DNA of 64,000 nt from Planctomycetaceae bacterium. Its GTDB lineage: Bacteria; Planctomycetota; Planctomycetia; Planctomycetales; Planctomycetaceae. A program made the translations under genes and the position numbers. Positions 36,629 through 45,777 of the stretch are shown piece by piece. The notes below the pieces were generated by a model, which ran no database searches, had not been told where the DNA came from, and worked only from the letters and a program-made list of their open reading frames with translations. The stretch's first letter is position 1, and each line of letters starts with the position of its first letter. The stretch lies in contig JAJDEJ010000212.1 of the NCBI GenBank assembly GCA_029259815.1, positions 28,053 to 92,052 of the forward strand, in the 5' to 3' direction.

Positions 36629-37690
36629 TCACTCCGACACATCAGGATCGTCAGGCATAGCTTGAGCCACTTTGCTAAGCCATTTGTTAGTTGCAACGAG
36701 AGTTTCTTCAATTGCGGCGGCAGTTTCTGTTTCCTTTATCTTTTGGTGTCCGTCAAGCCCAGAAGGGAAGCGAGCAGGTTCCCGCATCGGAACGATGAAT
36801 AATCGTTGGGTTTTTGTTCCATCGGGCGTAACTCGTTTAGGAAGAGTCTGATACAAGTGGAACGTGATTAAGTAGCAGATCCTCACGAGTTCATTGAACT
36901 CTTTTTTGACATAGGCGACCGCGTGAATCCGAGGGTTTCCATACTCAAGATTCGCAGAGTCTTTCCATTCTGGATTGTTTGGAAGCAACATGTAAATCCC
37001 TAGCTCACCACTCTTCGTTCGGAACAATCGAGCGTCGGATGCGATCACAGCTTTGTGTTGTGCGAGGTCACGGTACTTCCTGAGTCGCAGACCATGATTG
37101 TCCCAATAGCCGTGCAGAAAAAAGCAAAGATTCGGATCTAAGATATCGGGTTCCTTGCGTACCTGTTCCGCAAGGCGACGCAGGCTGTCGCTTGTATTGT
37201 CAAACGCCTTCCCGGTTGAGACCCGCTTCCACTGCTTTATGAATTCGGTCAACGCATTCTGTGTGCGGATTGCCGCATCGAGAAAATTGTCCACGGGGAC
37301 TGCAAGACGGTTTCTATCCTCGGCTGACAAATGGAGAACAGAAGTCCCGGGACTGAGATTAGAACGTTCAATCAGAGAGTTGTGTTCTTGTATGCAATTC
37401 CATAACGCCTGCTGAGTAGCCTGCAATGCAAAGGGGAGTTTCTCCAGGCGTAACTGAACAGCATGGAAGTTCTTAATGTCGTCACCGTCAGGAATTAGGA
37501 TGTCCGTCAGTTCCTGGAGGTGGGGTATCAACTTGTTGAGAGGAACGTACAAGTGAGAGTCTCCTTCTTCCCAAACAAAAAGCATATTCTGTGTTGGGCA
37601 TCCGACACCCGCTATCCAGAGATGGTTCACTCTGTACCGTAGGTCCCGCTCTAGCCGGACGCAACGAACGAGGAACAGACAATCCTTCAT
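36629..37690 (-). CDS. Unrecognised protein, possibly acquired by transfer
   Basis: 353 residues; no domain is recognised. The protein is soluble-looking, with a Cys/Trp-containing N-terminus (MKDCLFLVRCVRLERD), a helical middle (SIERSNL-like to LTEFIKQWKRV), and a beta-rich part around ARLFRTKSGELGIYMLLPN and YGNPRIHAVAYVKKEFNELV. The DNA is visibly more AT-rich and uses other codons than its neighbours. It starts 32 bases after mqnE ends, in the same direction, and is bracketed by intact mqnE and the duplicated mqnE tail. Length and an uninterrupted frame support a real gene; function unknown. Confidence 0.6.
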   Translation of the reverse strand: MKDCLFLVRCVRLERDLRYRVNHLWIAGVGCPTQNMLFVWEEGDSHLYVPLNKLIPHLQELTDILIPDGDDIKNFHAVQLRLEKLPFALQATQQALWNCIQEHNSLIERSNLSPGTSVLHLSAEDRNRLAVPVDNFLDAAIRTQNALTEFIKQWKRVSTGKAFDNTSDSLRRLAEQVRKEPDILDPNLCFFLHGYWDNHGLRLRKYRDLAQHKAVIASDARLFRTKSGELGIYMLLPNNPEWKDSANLEYGNPRIHAVAYVKKEFNELVRICYLITFHLYQTLPKRVTPDGTKTQRLFIVPMREPARFPSGLDGHQKIKETETAAAIEETLVATNKWLSKVAQAMPDDPDVSE

Positions 37691-37722
37691 GCGTCTGGCA
37701 CAGCTTCACTCATCAAAGAGAA

Positions 37723-38850
<1,128 letters not shown>

Positions 38851-39238
38851 TGAACCTGAAAAACTCCTGTGAAGAGGATGGCATGACAGACCTCCGGTCA
38901 ACGAAGCCATGACCGGAACTCCAGCTTGACGTTAACCGATAATCCCCTCGATCGGCCACGACCGGATTTTAGCAGGATCATCATTCGCAGCACACTGACC
39001 CCACGAATCACTGTCGGATGCCACTTTCCCGTTCTCTGTCTTCGCGCGTCTCTGCACCTTCGTGTCTTTGCGTCAGAGTTTTCGAGTTTTTTGACGCAAA
39101 GACGCTGAGTCGCGAAGACGCGCAAAGGTATGGAGATGTCGTTGGAGATTAAGGAGAGGCGGAGAATTGAAAACCAACCGCAGACGCTCTACAACGGACG
39201 CCTTCCACATTCATCGCGACCACCTGTAAGCACGATTC
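38851..39238. other. Intergenic region between divergent mqnE and dapL
   Basis: About 390 bases without a supportable gene. It contains the nested inverted repeat at 39039-39119 and must carry promoters for both flanking genes, none of which is clear enough to call. Confidence 0.4.
39039..39119. repeat. Nested inverted repeat
   Basis: GTCTTTGCGTCA (39064-39075) pairs perfectly with TGACGCAAAGAC (39092-39103), and outside it GTCTTCGCG (39039-39047) pairs with CGCGAAGAC (39111-39119). The GACGCAAAGACGC core resembles a sequence dispersed in several bacterial genomes (recollection, not tested here). Non-coding. Confidence 0.6.
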
Positions 39239-40477
39239 ATGGCACGCATTAACGACAATTACCTCAAGCTCCAGGCTGGCTATCTGTTTCCCGAGATTTC
39301 ACGCCGTGTGAAGGGATTCGTGGCAGAAAACCCTGATGCGGCATTGATTCGCCTCGGTATTGGCGACGTGACAGAACCGCTGCCCGCCGCTTGTGTCGAG
39401 GCGATGACTAAGGCGATCGCTGAGATGGGCCAGCGGGAGACCTTCCGCGGGTACATGGATGACAGTCAAGGTCACGAGTGGCTGCGAGAGAAGATTGCGG
39501 CTCAGGATTTCTGTGCTCGTGACTGTGACATCTCGGCAGACGAGATCTTCGTTTCAGAGGGATCGAAGTCGGACACGGCCAATTTGCTCGACATCCTCGC
39601 TCAGGGTGAGAATCGCATCGCCGTTTGCGACCCTGTCTATCCCGTATACGTCGACACGAACGTGATGGCGGGTAATACAGGAGACGCAGCAGAGGGAGGC
39701 AAGTATGCCGGAGTCACCTACCTGCCAGTTACAGCTGAAAACAACTTCACCCCTGCCCTGCCGACCGAGCCGGTGGACGTCATCTATCTTTGCTACCCCA
39801 ACAACCCAACAGGGACGGTTCTCTCCAAGGACGAACTCACTAAGTGGGTCGCCTATGCACAAGAGCATGATTCGTTGTTGCTCTTCGATGCGGCTTACGA
39901 AGCATTCATCATGGACGAGAGCATTCCGCACTCAATCTATGAGATCGAAGGAGCCCGTGACGTCGCAATCGAGTTTCGCAGCTTCAGCAAGAATGCCGGC
40001 TTCACCGGCACGCGTTGTGCCTATACGGTCATCCCCCGCACTCTGACGGGAAAGACAGCCGACGGAAGTGAGCAGCCGCTGCATCCGCTGTGGGCACGGC
40101 GACATAACACGAAGTTCAACGGTGTCTCCTACATCATTCAGCGAGGAGCTGAGGCGGTGTATTCGTCCGAAGGACAGCAGCAGGTGCAAGAACTCGTCCG
40201 CTTCTATCTGGAGAACGCCCGCCTGTTACGAGAGGGGCTGGAGCAGATCGGTATCGACGTCTACGGCGGAGTGAATGCTCCCTACATTTGGCTGAAGACG
40301 CCCGAAGGACTCAGCAGCTGGGAATTCTTCGACCGGCTGCTCAAGGATGGACACCTCGTCGGCACACCCGGCAGCGGATTTGGAGCAGCGGGCGAAGGCT
40401 ACTTCCGCCTGAGTGCCTTCAACAGCCGCGCGAATGTCGAGGAAGCGGTCGAACGGTTCCAGCGAGTCGCCGGTTGA
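39239..40477 (+). CDS. dapL: LL-diaminopimelate aminotransferase
   Basis: 412 residues, full length for DapL. A fold-type I PLP enzyme with N-terminal [62 protein letters not shown], the PLP-lysine region [13 protein letters not shown] and [17 protein letters not shown]. It converts tetrahydrodipicolinate directly to LL-diaminopimelate for lysine and peptidoglycan. It is the plant/Chlamydia-type route also found in Planctomycetota. Convergent with the DksA-like gene downstream. Confidence 0.95.
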   Translation: MARINDNYLKLQAGYLFPEISRRVKGFVAENPDAALIRLGIGDVTEPLPAACVEAMTKAIAEMGQRETFRGYMDDSQGHEWLREKIAAQDFCARDCDISADEIFVSEGSKSDTANLLDILAQGENRIAVCDPVYPVYVDTNVMAGNTGDAAEGGKYAGVTYLPVTAENNFTPALPTEPVDVIYLCYPNNPTGTVLSKDELTKWVAYAQEHDSLLLFDAAYEAFIMDESIPHSIYEIEGARDVAIEFRSFSKNAGFTGTRCAYTVIPRTLTGKTADGSEQPLHPLWARRHNTKFNGVSYIIQRGAEAVYSSEGQQQVQELVRFYLENARLLREGLEQIGIDVYGGVNAPYIWLKTPEGLSSWEFFDRLLKDGHLVGTPGSGFGAAGEGYFRLSAFNSRANVEEAVERFQRVAG

Positions 40478-40566
40478 TTTCATTGATATGTCGACCAGAT
40501 TTCGTGGAGCAAGTATGAGGACATGGGAATAACATGTTCCCTCTGACTGTGTTCGATCCACACTCA

Positions 40567-40666
40567 GTCATTCCCGCGCAGGCGGGAATCCAGACGGCGT
40601 TGGGCACAATAATTGATGAGGATTGAGCTTCCGTGGTCACTGGATTCCCGCCTGCGCGGGAATGAC
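40567..40666. repeat. 100-base element with 26-base perfect inverted repeats
   Basis: The 26 bases at 40567-40592 (starting GTCATTCCCGCG) are the exact reverse complement of 40641-40666 (ending CGCGGGAATGAC). Each arm is itself nearly palindromic. The element lies between the convergent dapL and DksA-like genes and could form a strong hairpin that ends transcription from both sides (inference). No T-run is seen, so it is not called a terminator. Confidence 0.7.
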
Positions 40667-40694
40667 CAACGATGGGGTTACTCCGGAAACAGAA

Positions 40695-41060
40695 TCACCC
40701 GCCGTTGCGCTCGGCTTCCGCCGCGTATTCCACGCAGTATGGCGTGTACGGGATCGCATCGAGTCGCTCTTTGGCGATCTTATTGCCCGTGCCGAGGCAG
40801 GTGCCGTATGTTCCTTCATCGATCCGTTTGAGCGCCTCGTCGATCAGGTTGAGGGTCTCGGCTCCATTCTGCGACAGGCTGAGAGCCAACTCGGCATCCC
40901 AGTGATCGTTACCGAGATCAGCCTCGTCGCCTCCCGTCCGACCACTTTGCGTCTTTTCCCCGGCCAAACCAGAGGAGAGGACCGAGCCCACATCTCCCGA
41001 AAGACGGGCCCGCAGCTCCAGGAGTCGCCGCTTGTACATCTCTAACTCTGTCTTACGCAT
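40695..41060 (-). CDS. TraR/DksA-family protein with reduced zinc finger
   Basis: 121 residues: an N-terminal coiled coil (~1-80, ELEMYKRRLLELRARLSG to NLIDEALKRIDEG) and a C-terminal region at the place of the DksA zinc finger (YGTCLGTGNKIAKERLDAIPYTPYCVEYA). Of the usual four Cys (CxxC...CxxC) only the first of each pair remains. DksA/TraR proteins enter the RNA polymerase secondary channel and respond to ppGpp; non-classical finger types exist. Conserved RLDAIPYTPYC supports the family. No acidic DxxDxA tip is obvious. Confidence 0.82.
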   Translation of the reverse strand: MRKTELEMYKRRLLELRARLSGDVGSVLSSGLAGEKTQSGRTGGDEADLGNDHWDAELALSLSQNGAETLNLIDEALKRIDEGTYGTCLGTGNKIAKERLDAIPYTPYCVEYAAEAERNGG

Positions 41061-41354
41061 AGACTTGTCTCAATCGGCCTGCCTTAGGGAGGAGGACTCG
41101 AACAGTCCTTGGGGGCGAGAAGTCCAGCACATTATCAATCCCATGAATCGTTGGCAACCGACCGCAATTCCCTCATTGATGCAGATTGTCACCCCTGGAC
41201 GATTGGGGCTGCCGTTTCCTGGAGGGAGAGCATCGGTCAACAGCGGTCCTCGGGATGTTGCCTCACCCCGATTTGTTCTCGACGATCGGATGAATCGTCA
41301 GCCAATCCCCACCAACATCGTTGACGCCAACGACTCAGGGAGAACAATGGTTCT

Positions 41355-42650
41355 ATGGAATCCTCACAAGTGACAAATTTTGACATGGCTCGGTCCCAGG
41401 CCGACCAGCCGTTGGAACGGTCGCAGGTCAACAACATCTCCCCTGCCCTCGAAGCATTGAGAGCCGGCAAGCTCGTGATCGTGGTTGATGCCCGCGAGCG
41501 GGAGAACGAAGGGGACCTTGTCTGTGCGGCGGAGTCGATCACACCTGAGATGGTCGACTTCATGCTACGTCAGGCAGCAGGTGTCTTGTGTGCGCCGATG
41601 ACTGTCGACAACGCCAATCGTCTCCGGCTCAATCCACTCGTCGACCATGAATCAAACACGTCGCCACATCAGACGCCATTTCTGATGCTCGTTGATCACC
41701 GAGACAGCGGCACCGGGGTCAGTGCCGACGCACGGGCTCGAACAATTCGAGCTCTCGCCGATCCGGTTTCTCTTCCAGAAGACTTTGTGCGACCAGGGCA
41801 CATCAACACGCTCTTCGCTCGAGATGGAGGCGTACTGAGACGGGCTGGCCATACAGAGGCAACAATCGATTTGCTCAAGATGGCCGGTCTTAATCCCGTT
41901 GGATGTCTCATTGAAATCTGCAGCCGTAAGGGCACCGGCATGGCAGACATCGACGAACTTCACGAGTTTGCCGCAGAGCACGATCTGCCCATCGTCTCAA
42001 TCGCAGACATCATTCACTATCGTCGCACTAGCGAACAACTCATTCGTCGGGACGTCGAAGTCGACATTCAAACGGCCGACTACGGCAAGCCCCGCTTCAT
42101 TGCCTACGGCGTCGAGCACGAGGATCAGGAGCCGCTGGCGATCGTGTGGGGTGACCTGTCATCGGTCGAGGCCCCACTGATCCGCATGCACTCCTCATGT
42201 TTCACTGGCGACATCCTCGGCTCACTCCGCTGCGACTGCGGGGACCAACTGCACATGGCCATGGAGATGATCGTCGCCGAAGGGACCGGAGCCGTCGTCT
42301 ACCTCCCGCAGGAAGGCCGCGGCATCGGCCTTACCGCGAAGCTCAAAGCCTACGAACTCCAGGACCAGGGCCTCGACACCGTCGAAGCCAATCACCGCCT
42401 CGGCTACCAGGCCGACCTCCGCGATTATATGGTCGGCCTGCAAATCCTCAAAGACCTTGGGCTGCGAAAGGTCCGCATACTCACGAACAATCCGAAGAAG
42501 ACTGAAGCCTTCGAGCATTGGGTGGACCTCAAAGTCGTTGACCAAGTTCCCATCATCGCCCCCCCCGAAGCCAACCGCGAACGTTACCTCGCAACGAAAC
42601 GCGACAAGCTAGGACACCGCCTGCCTGGTGCCGAGAGTACGTCGTCTTAA
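41355..42650 (+). CDS. ribBA: Bifunctional DHBP synthase / GTP cyclohydrolase II
   Basis: 431 residues. The N-terminal RibB half (~30-230) shows DARERENEGDLVCAAE, HTEATIDLLKMAGL and the Arg/Glu active-site context. The C-terminal RibA half (~235-425) has RMHSSCFTGDILGSLRCDCG, with the three zinc Cys, then YLPQEGRGIGL and ILTNNPKK. Together they make the two precursors of riboflavin from ribulose-5-phosphate and GTP. The ~290-base leader (41061-41354) does not show FMN-riboswitch consensus parts. No other rib genes nearby. Confidence 0.95.
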   Translation: MESSQVTNFDMARSQADQPLERSQVNNISPALEALRAGKLVIVVDARERENEGDLVCAAESITPEMVDFMLRQAAGVLCAPMTVDNANRLRLNPLVDHESNTSPHQTPFLMLVDHRDSGTGVSADARARTIRALADPVSLPEDFVRPGHINTLFARDGGVLRRAGHTEATIDLLKMAGLNPVGCLIEICSRKGTGMADIDELHEFAAEHDLPIVSIADIIHYRRTSEQLIRRDVEVDIQTADYGKPRFIAYGVEHEDQEPLAIVWGDLSSVEAPLIRMHSSCFTGDILGSLRCDCGDQLHMAMEMIVAEGTGAVVYLPQEGRGIGLTAKLKAYELQDQGLDTVEANHRLGYQADLRDYMVGLQILKDLGLRKVRILTNNPKKTEAFEHWVDLKVVDQVPIIAPPEANRERYLATKRDKLGHRLPGAESTSS

Positions 42651-43064
42651 AGGGATGGCGATGCGTGGCTACGGTCGTCGCGAAAATCCTCCAACGAGAT
42701 TGGCTGTGGACTCCAGTTGGTCGACCACAGCCACCCATGACACTCAACTGAAATGCACTGGCGGACAAGCCGACCAGTGTCACCCGATCGTGGTTGCCTT
42801 GTGTCAGAACCAGAGCAATCCCAAAGTTGTTCTTCAGGTGTCAAGCAGGAGGGCCTTTCAGTGGGGAGAGGCCATTCCTCGCACAAGCTCCTGCACAGAA
42901 TCCATGAAAATGGTCTAGAGTCTGTCACGTCGATCGTATTCTGTCCTGCGAGATTGATGTTCGCCGCGGTTATATGTCGCTCGATTCGGAAACCCGCACT
43001 TTTCTTGATATCAAAGGACCACGCATTGTCCCGTAGGCACCCGAGTCGTTGAATCGGTTGCTGG
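42651..43064. other. Repeat-containing intergenic region between ribBA and hypE
   Basis: About 410 bases between tail-to-tail genes. At 42665-42735 lies a palindrome with stem GGCTGTGG (42702-42709) / CCACAGCC (42725-42732) and outer arms GTGGCT/AGCCAC; its right arm in reverse (GGGTGGCTGTGGTCGACCAA) resembles the 36191 and 1791 elements. A second hairpin, CACTGGCGG..CCGACCAGTG, spans 42756-42779. 42790-43064 shows nothing recognisable. Confidence 0.5.
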
Positions 43065-44141
43065 TCAACAGATCCGGGGGAGCATCGCTCCCGAGAGTTC
43101 GTCGAGTGGCTGTTCTGTTCCGAGTGCTCGCTGAATGCTTACCGGTGCCAGCCCCCGTTTCTTCACTTCGCCGATGATGGCTGCGTCGCGTGAAGTTGAC
43201 GAGTTTCGCAGTGCTCTGACGGCGGCTTTGCCGGTGCCGCTTTTCACTGCAACGAGCATTGTTCCTTCGCAGGCGATCTGAAGCGGGTCGAGACCGAGCA
43301 ACTCCGCTGCCCCGCGGATGTCAGGTGTCGTGGGGATGTCTGATTCCCGGACGCTCAGAGTCTGCCCGCAGGCCTGAGCCCATTCGTGCAATACAGCCGT
43401 GACGCCACCACGTGTGGCGTCACGCATTGCTCGGACGACACAGCGTCCGCCGAACAGCAGCTCGGCGTCGCGGAGCTGCTGCACTGGATCCAGCAGACAG
43501 GCGCAGTCCGTCTCAGGTGGTGGATTCAAACCAAGCTGTTCTCTTGCCACCAGAATGGCAATCCCATGTCGACCAATGGGGCCGGAGACGATTAGCTCGT
43601 CTCCAACATGAAGGGTCTCTGGTCCGAGGGGCGGCGGTGGGAGCACGCGGCCAATTCCGCTGGTGGTGACGAACAGTCCGTCGGCCGTCTCTGCCGGGAC
43701 GACCTTGGTGTCGCCGGCCACGATCTGCGCACCAGCTTCTTGGGCCGCCGCCGCTGCGCTCTCCAGAATGTGTTCTAGAACCGGAATCGGCAATCCCTCT
43801 TCAATGATGAGGGACAAACTGATCCACAGGGGGAGTGCTCCGGCAACCGCCAGATCATTGACGGTTCCGAAGACAGCGAGTCTGCCGATGTCTCCCCCCG
43901 GAAAAAACAGCGGAGAGACAACGAAGCTGTCTGTTGTGAAGGCGAGATTGCCGGTCACTTGAGGGAGAACAGCCGCATCAGGAGGGGCCCTCAGTTCGCT
44001 GTCGTGTCCAAATCGCGGGAGGATTGTCCCTTCAATCAGCTCACGCATCAGCCGACCGCCTTCTCCATGTGCCAGTGTCACACGATCAGGATTGTGGCCG
44101 AGCGAAACGGGGCAGCCGAGTTGCCATGCAGGTTGTTGCAT
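43065..44141 (-). CDS. hypE: Hydrogenase maturation protein HypE
   Basis: 358 residues from the ATG at 44141 (MQQPAWQLGCPVSLGH); an upstream start would overlap hypD. A PurM/AIR-synthase-like fold with AHGEGGRLMRELI, FTTDSFVVSPLFFPGGDIG, GTVNDLAVAGALPLWIS and MRDATRGGVTAVLHE, ending in the invariant PRIC, whose Cys is carbamoylated by HypF and dehydrated to thiocyanate, the source of the CN ligands of [NiFe] hydrogenase. It is the last gene of the hydrogenase run, 10 bases after hypD. Confidence 0.96.
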   Translation of the reverse strand: MQQPAWQLGCPVSLGHNPDRVTLAHGEGGRLMRELIEGTILPRFGHDSELRAPPDAAVLPQVTGNLAFTTDSFVVSPLFFPGGDIGRLAVFGTVNDLAVAGALPLWISLSLIIEEGLPIPVLEHILESAAAAAQEAGAQIVAGDTKVVPAETADGLFVTTSGIGRVLPPPPLGPETLHVGDELIVSGPIGRHGIAILVAREQLGLNPPPETDCACLLDPVQQLRDAELLFGGRCVVRAMRDATRGGVTAVLHEWAQACGQTLSVRESDIPTTPDIRGAAELLGLDPLQIACEGTMLVAVKSGTGKAAVRALRNSSTSRDAAIIGEVKKRGLAPVSIQRALGTEQPLDELSGAMLPRIC

Positions 44142-44151
44142 CAAGTTCGTT

Positions 44152-45306
44152 CTATATTGTTCGCTGGTATTTGAAGTAGGCAGCACACGCGCCTTCAGCC
44201 GAGACCATCGGAGCCCCCAGCGGAGAGTCCGGTGTGCAGCGTGTCCCAAACGCAGCACACTCGACTGGTTTAATGAGACCTCTCAGGACTTCTCCGCTTC
44301 GGCAATCGTCACTCGGGCAGACACCCGCCGGGCAGCCCGTCTGTGAGCCCTGTTCATCAACAGTCAACATGTTCGATCTGTCGTCGACCCGTCGTAGGAT
44401 CGTTTCGAAACGGAGCGCCGCGTCAAACGCCTCGAACTCTCCGTGCAATCGATAGCCTCCCTTGAGGATGACTCCCAACCCCCGCCAGGGGGTATCAGCG
44501 ATCTCATAGACCTGGCTGACGATCTCCTGCGCAGAGGCGTTCCCTTCCTGTCGAACGCTGCGGGCATATCGATTCGTCACTTCGCACTGGTTAGCCTCCA
44601 GTTGATTGACACACTCCCGAATGCCGTTGAGCAAATCAAGAGGTTCAAACCCGGTGACCGCGACCGGTGTCTTGTGCCGCTGGACAAAGCTCTCATATTC
44701 GTCGAAGCCAGTGACGGTGCAGACATGTCCCGCCGCCAGAAATCCCTCGACCCGACATCCGGGGGACTGCATTAGAGCTTCCATTGCCGGCAGGACACGC
44801 ACATGAGCGACTAGCAGACTGAAGTTCTTCAAACCCAATGTTGCTGCCTGCAAGACGGCGAGTGCTGTCGTCGGTGCCGTCGTTTCGAATCCGACCGCGA
44901 AGACCACGACATGCTGATCCGGGTGATGTCTCGCCAGATCGACTGCATCCAATGGGGAATACACGATCTTGACATGACCGCCTCTGCTGCGAACGTCCAG
45001 CAGGCTGCGGCTCGTGCCCGGCACACGCAGCATGTCACCAAAGCTGGCCAGGACGACGTTCGGCTCCAAAGCTAACTGCTGAGCAAAGTCGATCGCCTCC
45101 GCTGGTGTCACACAAACGGGACAACCTGGACCGTGGATCAATTCCACGACCTCGTTCAACTCAGTCGCGATACCGTGACGCAGCAGAGAATGTGTCTGGC
45201 CGCCGCAGACTTCCATCAAGACTCTTGGTTGACTGACAGTGCGGCGAATCTCATCAACCAGGCGACGAGCCAGCTTTGGATCACGGAATTCGTCCAGATG
45301 TTTCAC
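44152..45306 (-). CDS. hypD: Hydrogenase maturation protein HypD
   Basis: 384 residues, full length. Conserved CGGQTHS, HGPGCPVCVTP, FAVGFETTAPTTA and the C-terminal Cys cluster (CPAGVCPSDDC, ECAAFGTRC, GEGAC-like SAEGACAAYF) that holds the [4Fe-4S] cluster. HypD with HypC is the scaffold on which Fe(CN)2CO is assembled. It overlaps hypC by 4 bases. Confidence 0.96.
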   Translation of the reverse strand: MKHLDEFRDPKLARRLVDEIRRTVSQPRVLMEVCGGQTHSLLRHGIATELNEVVELIHGPGCPVCVTPAEAIDFAQQLALEPNVVLASFGDMLRVPGTSRSLLDVRSRGGHVKIVYSPLDAVDLARHHPDQHVVVFAVGFETTAPTTALAVLQAATLGLKNFSLLVAHVRVLPAMEALMQSPGCRVEGFLAAGHVCTVTGFDEYESFVQRHKTPVAVTGFEPLDLLNGIRECVNQLEANQCEVTNRYARSVRQEGNASAQEIVSQVYEIADTPWRGLGVILKGGYRLHGEFEAFDAALRFETILRRVDDRSNMLTVDEQGSQTGCPAGVCPSDDCRSGEVLRGLIKPVECAAFGTRCTPDSPLGAPMVSAEGACAAYFKYQRTI

Positions 45307-45557
45307 GCTGGCGGCTCCGATGACTCATCGAGTTCACCCAGACGAGCCAGATCGGCCAGTGTCAGTCGGGCTTGTTCCTCATCAACGCGACTGATGGCCA
45401 CGCCGGCATGGACGATGACGTAGTCCCCTTCCTGGGCATCGGCGACACACGCCATATGGCACGTCCGGCGAACGCCGTCGAACTCTACCTCGGCCTGTGC
45501 AAATGTGGGATCACGGTCGATCCAGCGGATGACGCGACCCGGGACGGCAAGACACAT
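45303..45557 (-). CDS. hypC: Hydrogenase maturation chaperone HypC
   Basis: 84 residues starting MCLAVPGRV, with the essential Cys2 and Pro6. GDYVIVHAGVAISRVDEEQA is the family's C-terminal beta region. HypC carries the iron from HypD to the hydrogenase large subunit. A good AAGGAG ribosome binding site stands just before the ATG, fitting restart of translation after the 220-base gap to hypF, which contains a palindromic element. Overlaps hypD by 4 bases. Confidence 0.95.
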   Translation of the reverse strand: MCLAVPGRVIRWIDRDPTFAQAEVEFDGVRRTCHMACVADAQEGDYVIVHAGVAISRVDEEQARLTLADLARLGELDESSEPPA

Positions 45558-45609
45558 CTCACATTTCTCCTTCTACCATCGGAAACGTCACTCGGTCGTG
45601 TTGACATAC

Positions 45610-45757
45610 GGGAGGGCGAGGCTCCTGCCGAGCCGCGCAGTTTGGGCGGGGTCCTTTCACTTGAGAAACGGTCCAACGGGAGTCGAGCTTCGCAGGACAA
45701 TCGCCCCTTATGAAAATTTTCTCACACGTTTCGGCTCGGCAGGAGCCTCGCCCTCCC
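45610..45757. repeat. 148-base palindromic element within the hyp operon
   Basis: The 26 bases at 45610-45635 (starting GGGAGGGCGAGG) are the exact reverse complement of 45732-45757 (ending CCTCGCCCTCCC). The ~95-base centre has no gene. It lies between hypF and hypC, in the only gap of more than 25 bases among the hyp genes, and so looks inserted. Its transcript could form a very stable hairpin and lower expression of hypCDE (inference). Confidence 0.75.
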
Positions 45758-45777
45758 ATGAAATGCCTTCCTGGATG

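Noticed and set aside
41061..41354. Possible FMN riboswitch before ribBA
   Set aside because: The leader is long enough, but the conserved RFN-element blocks are not seen; no riboswitch was called.
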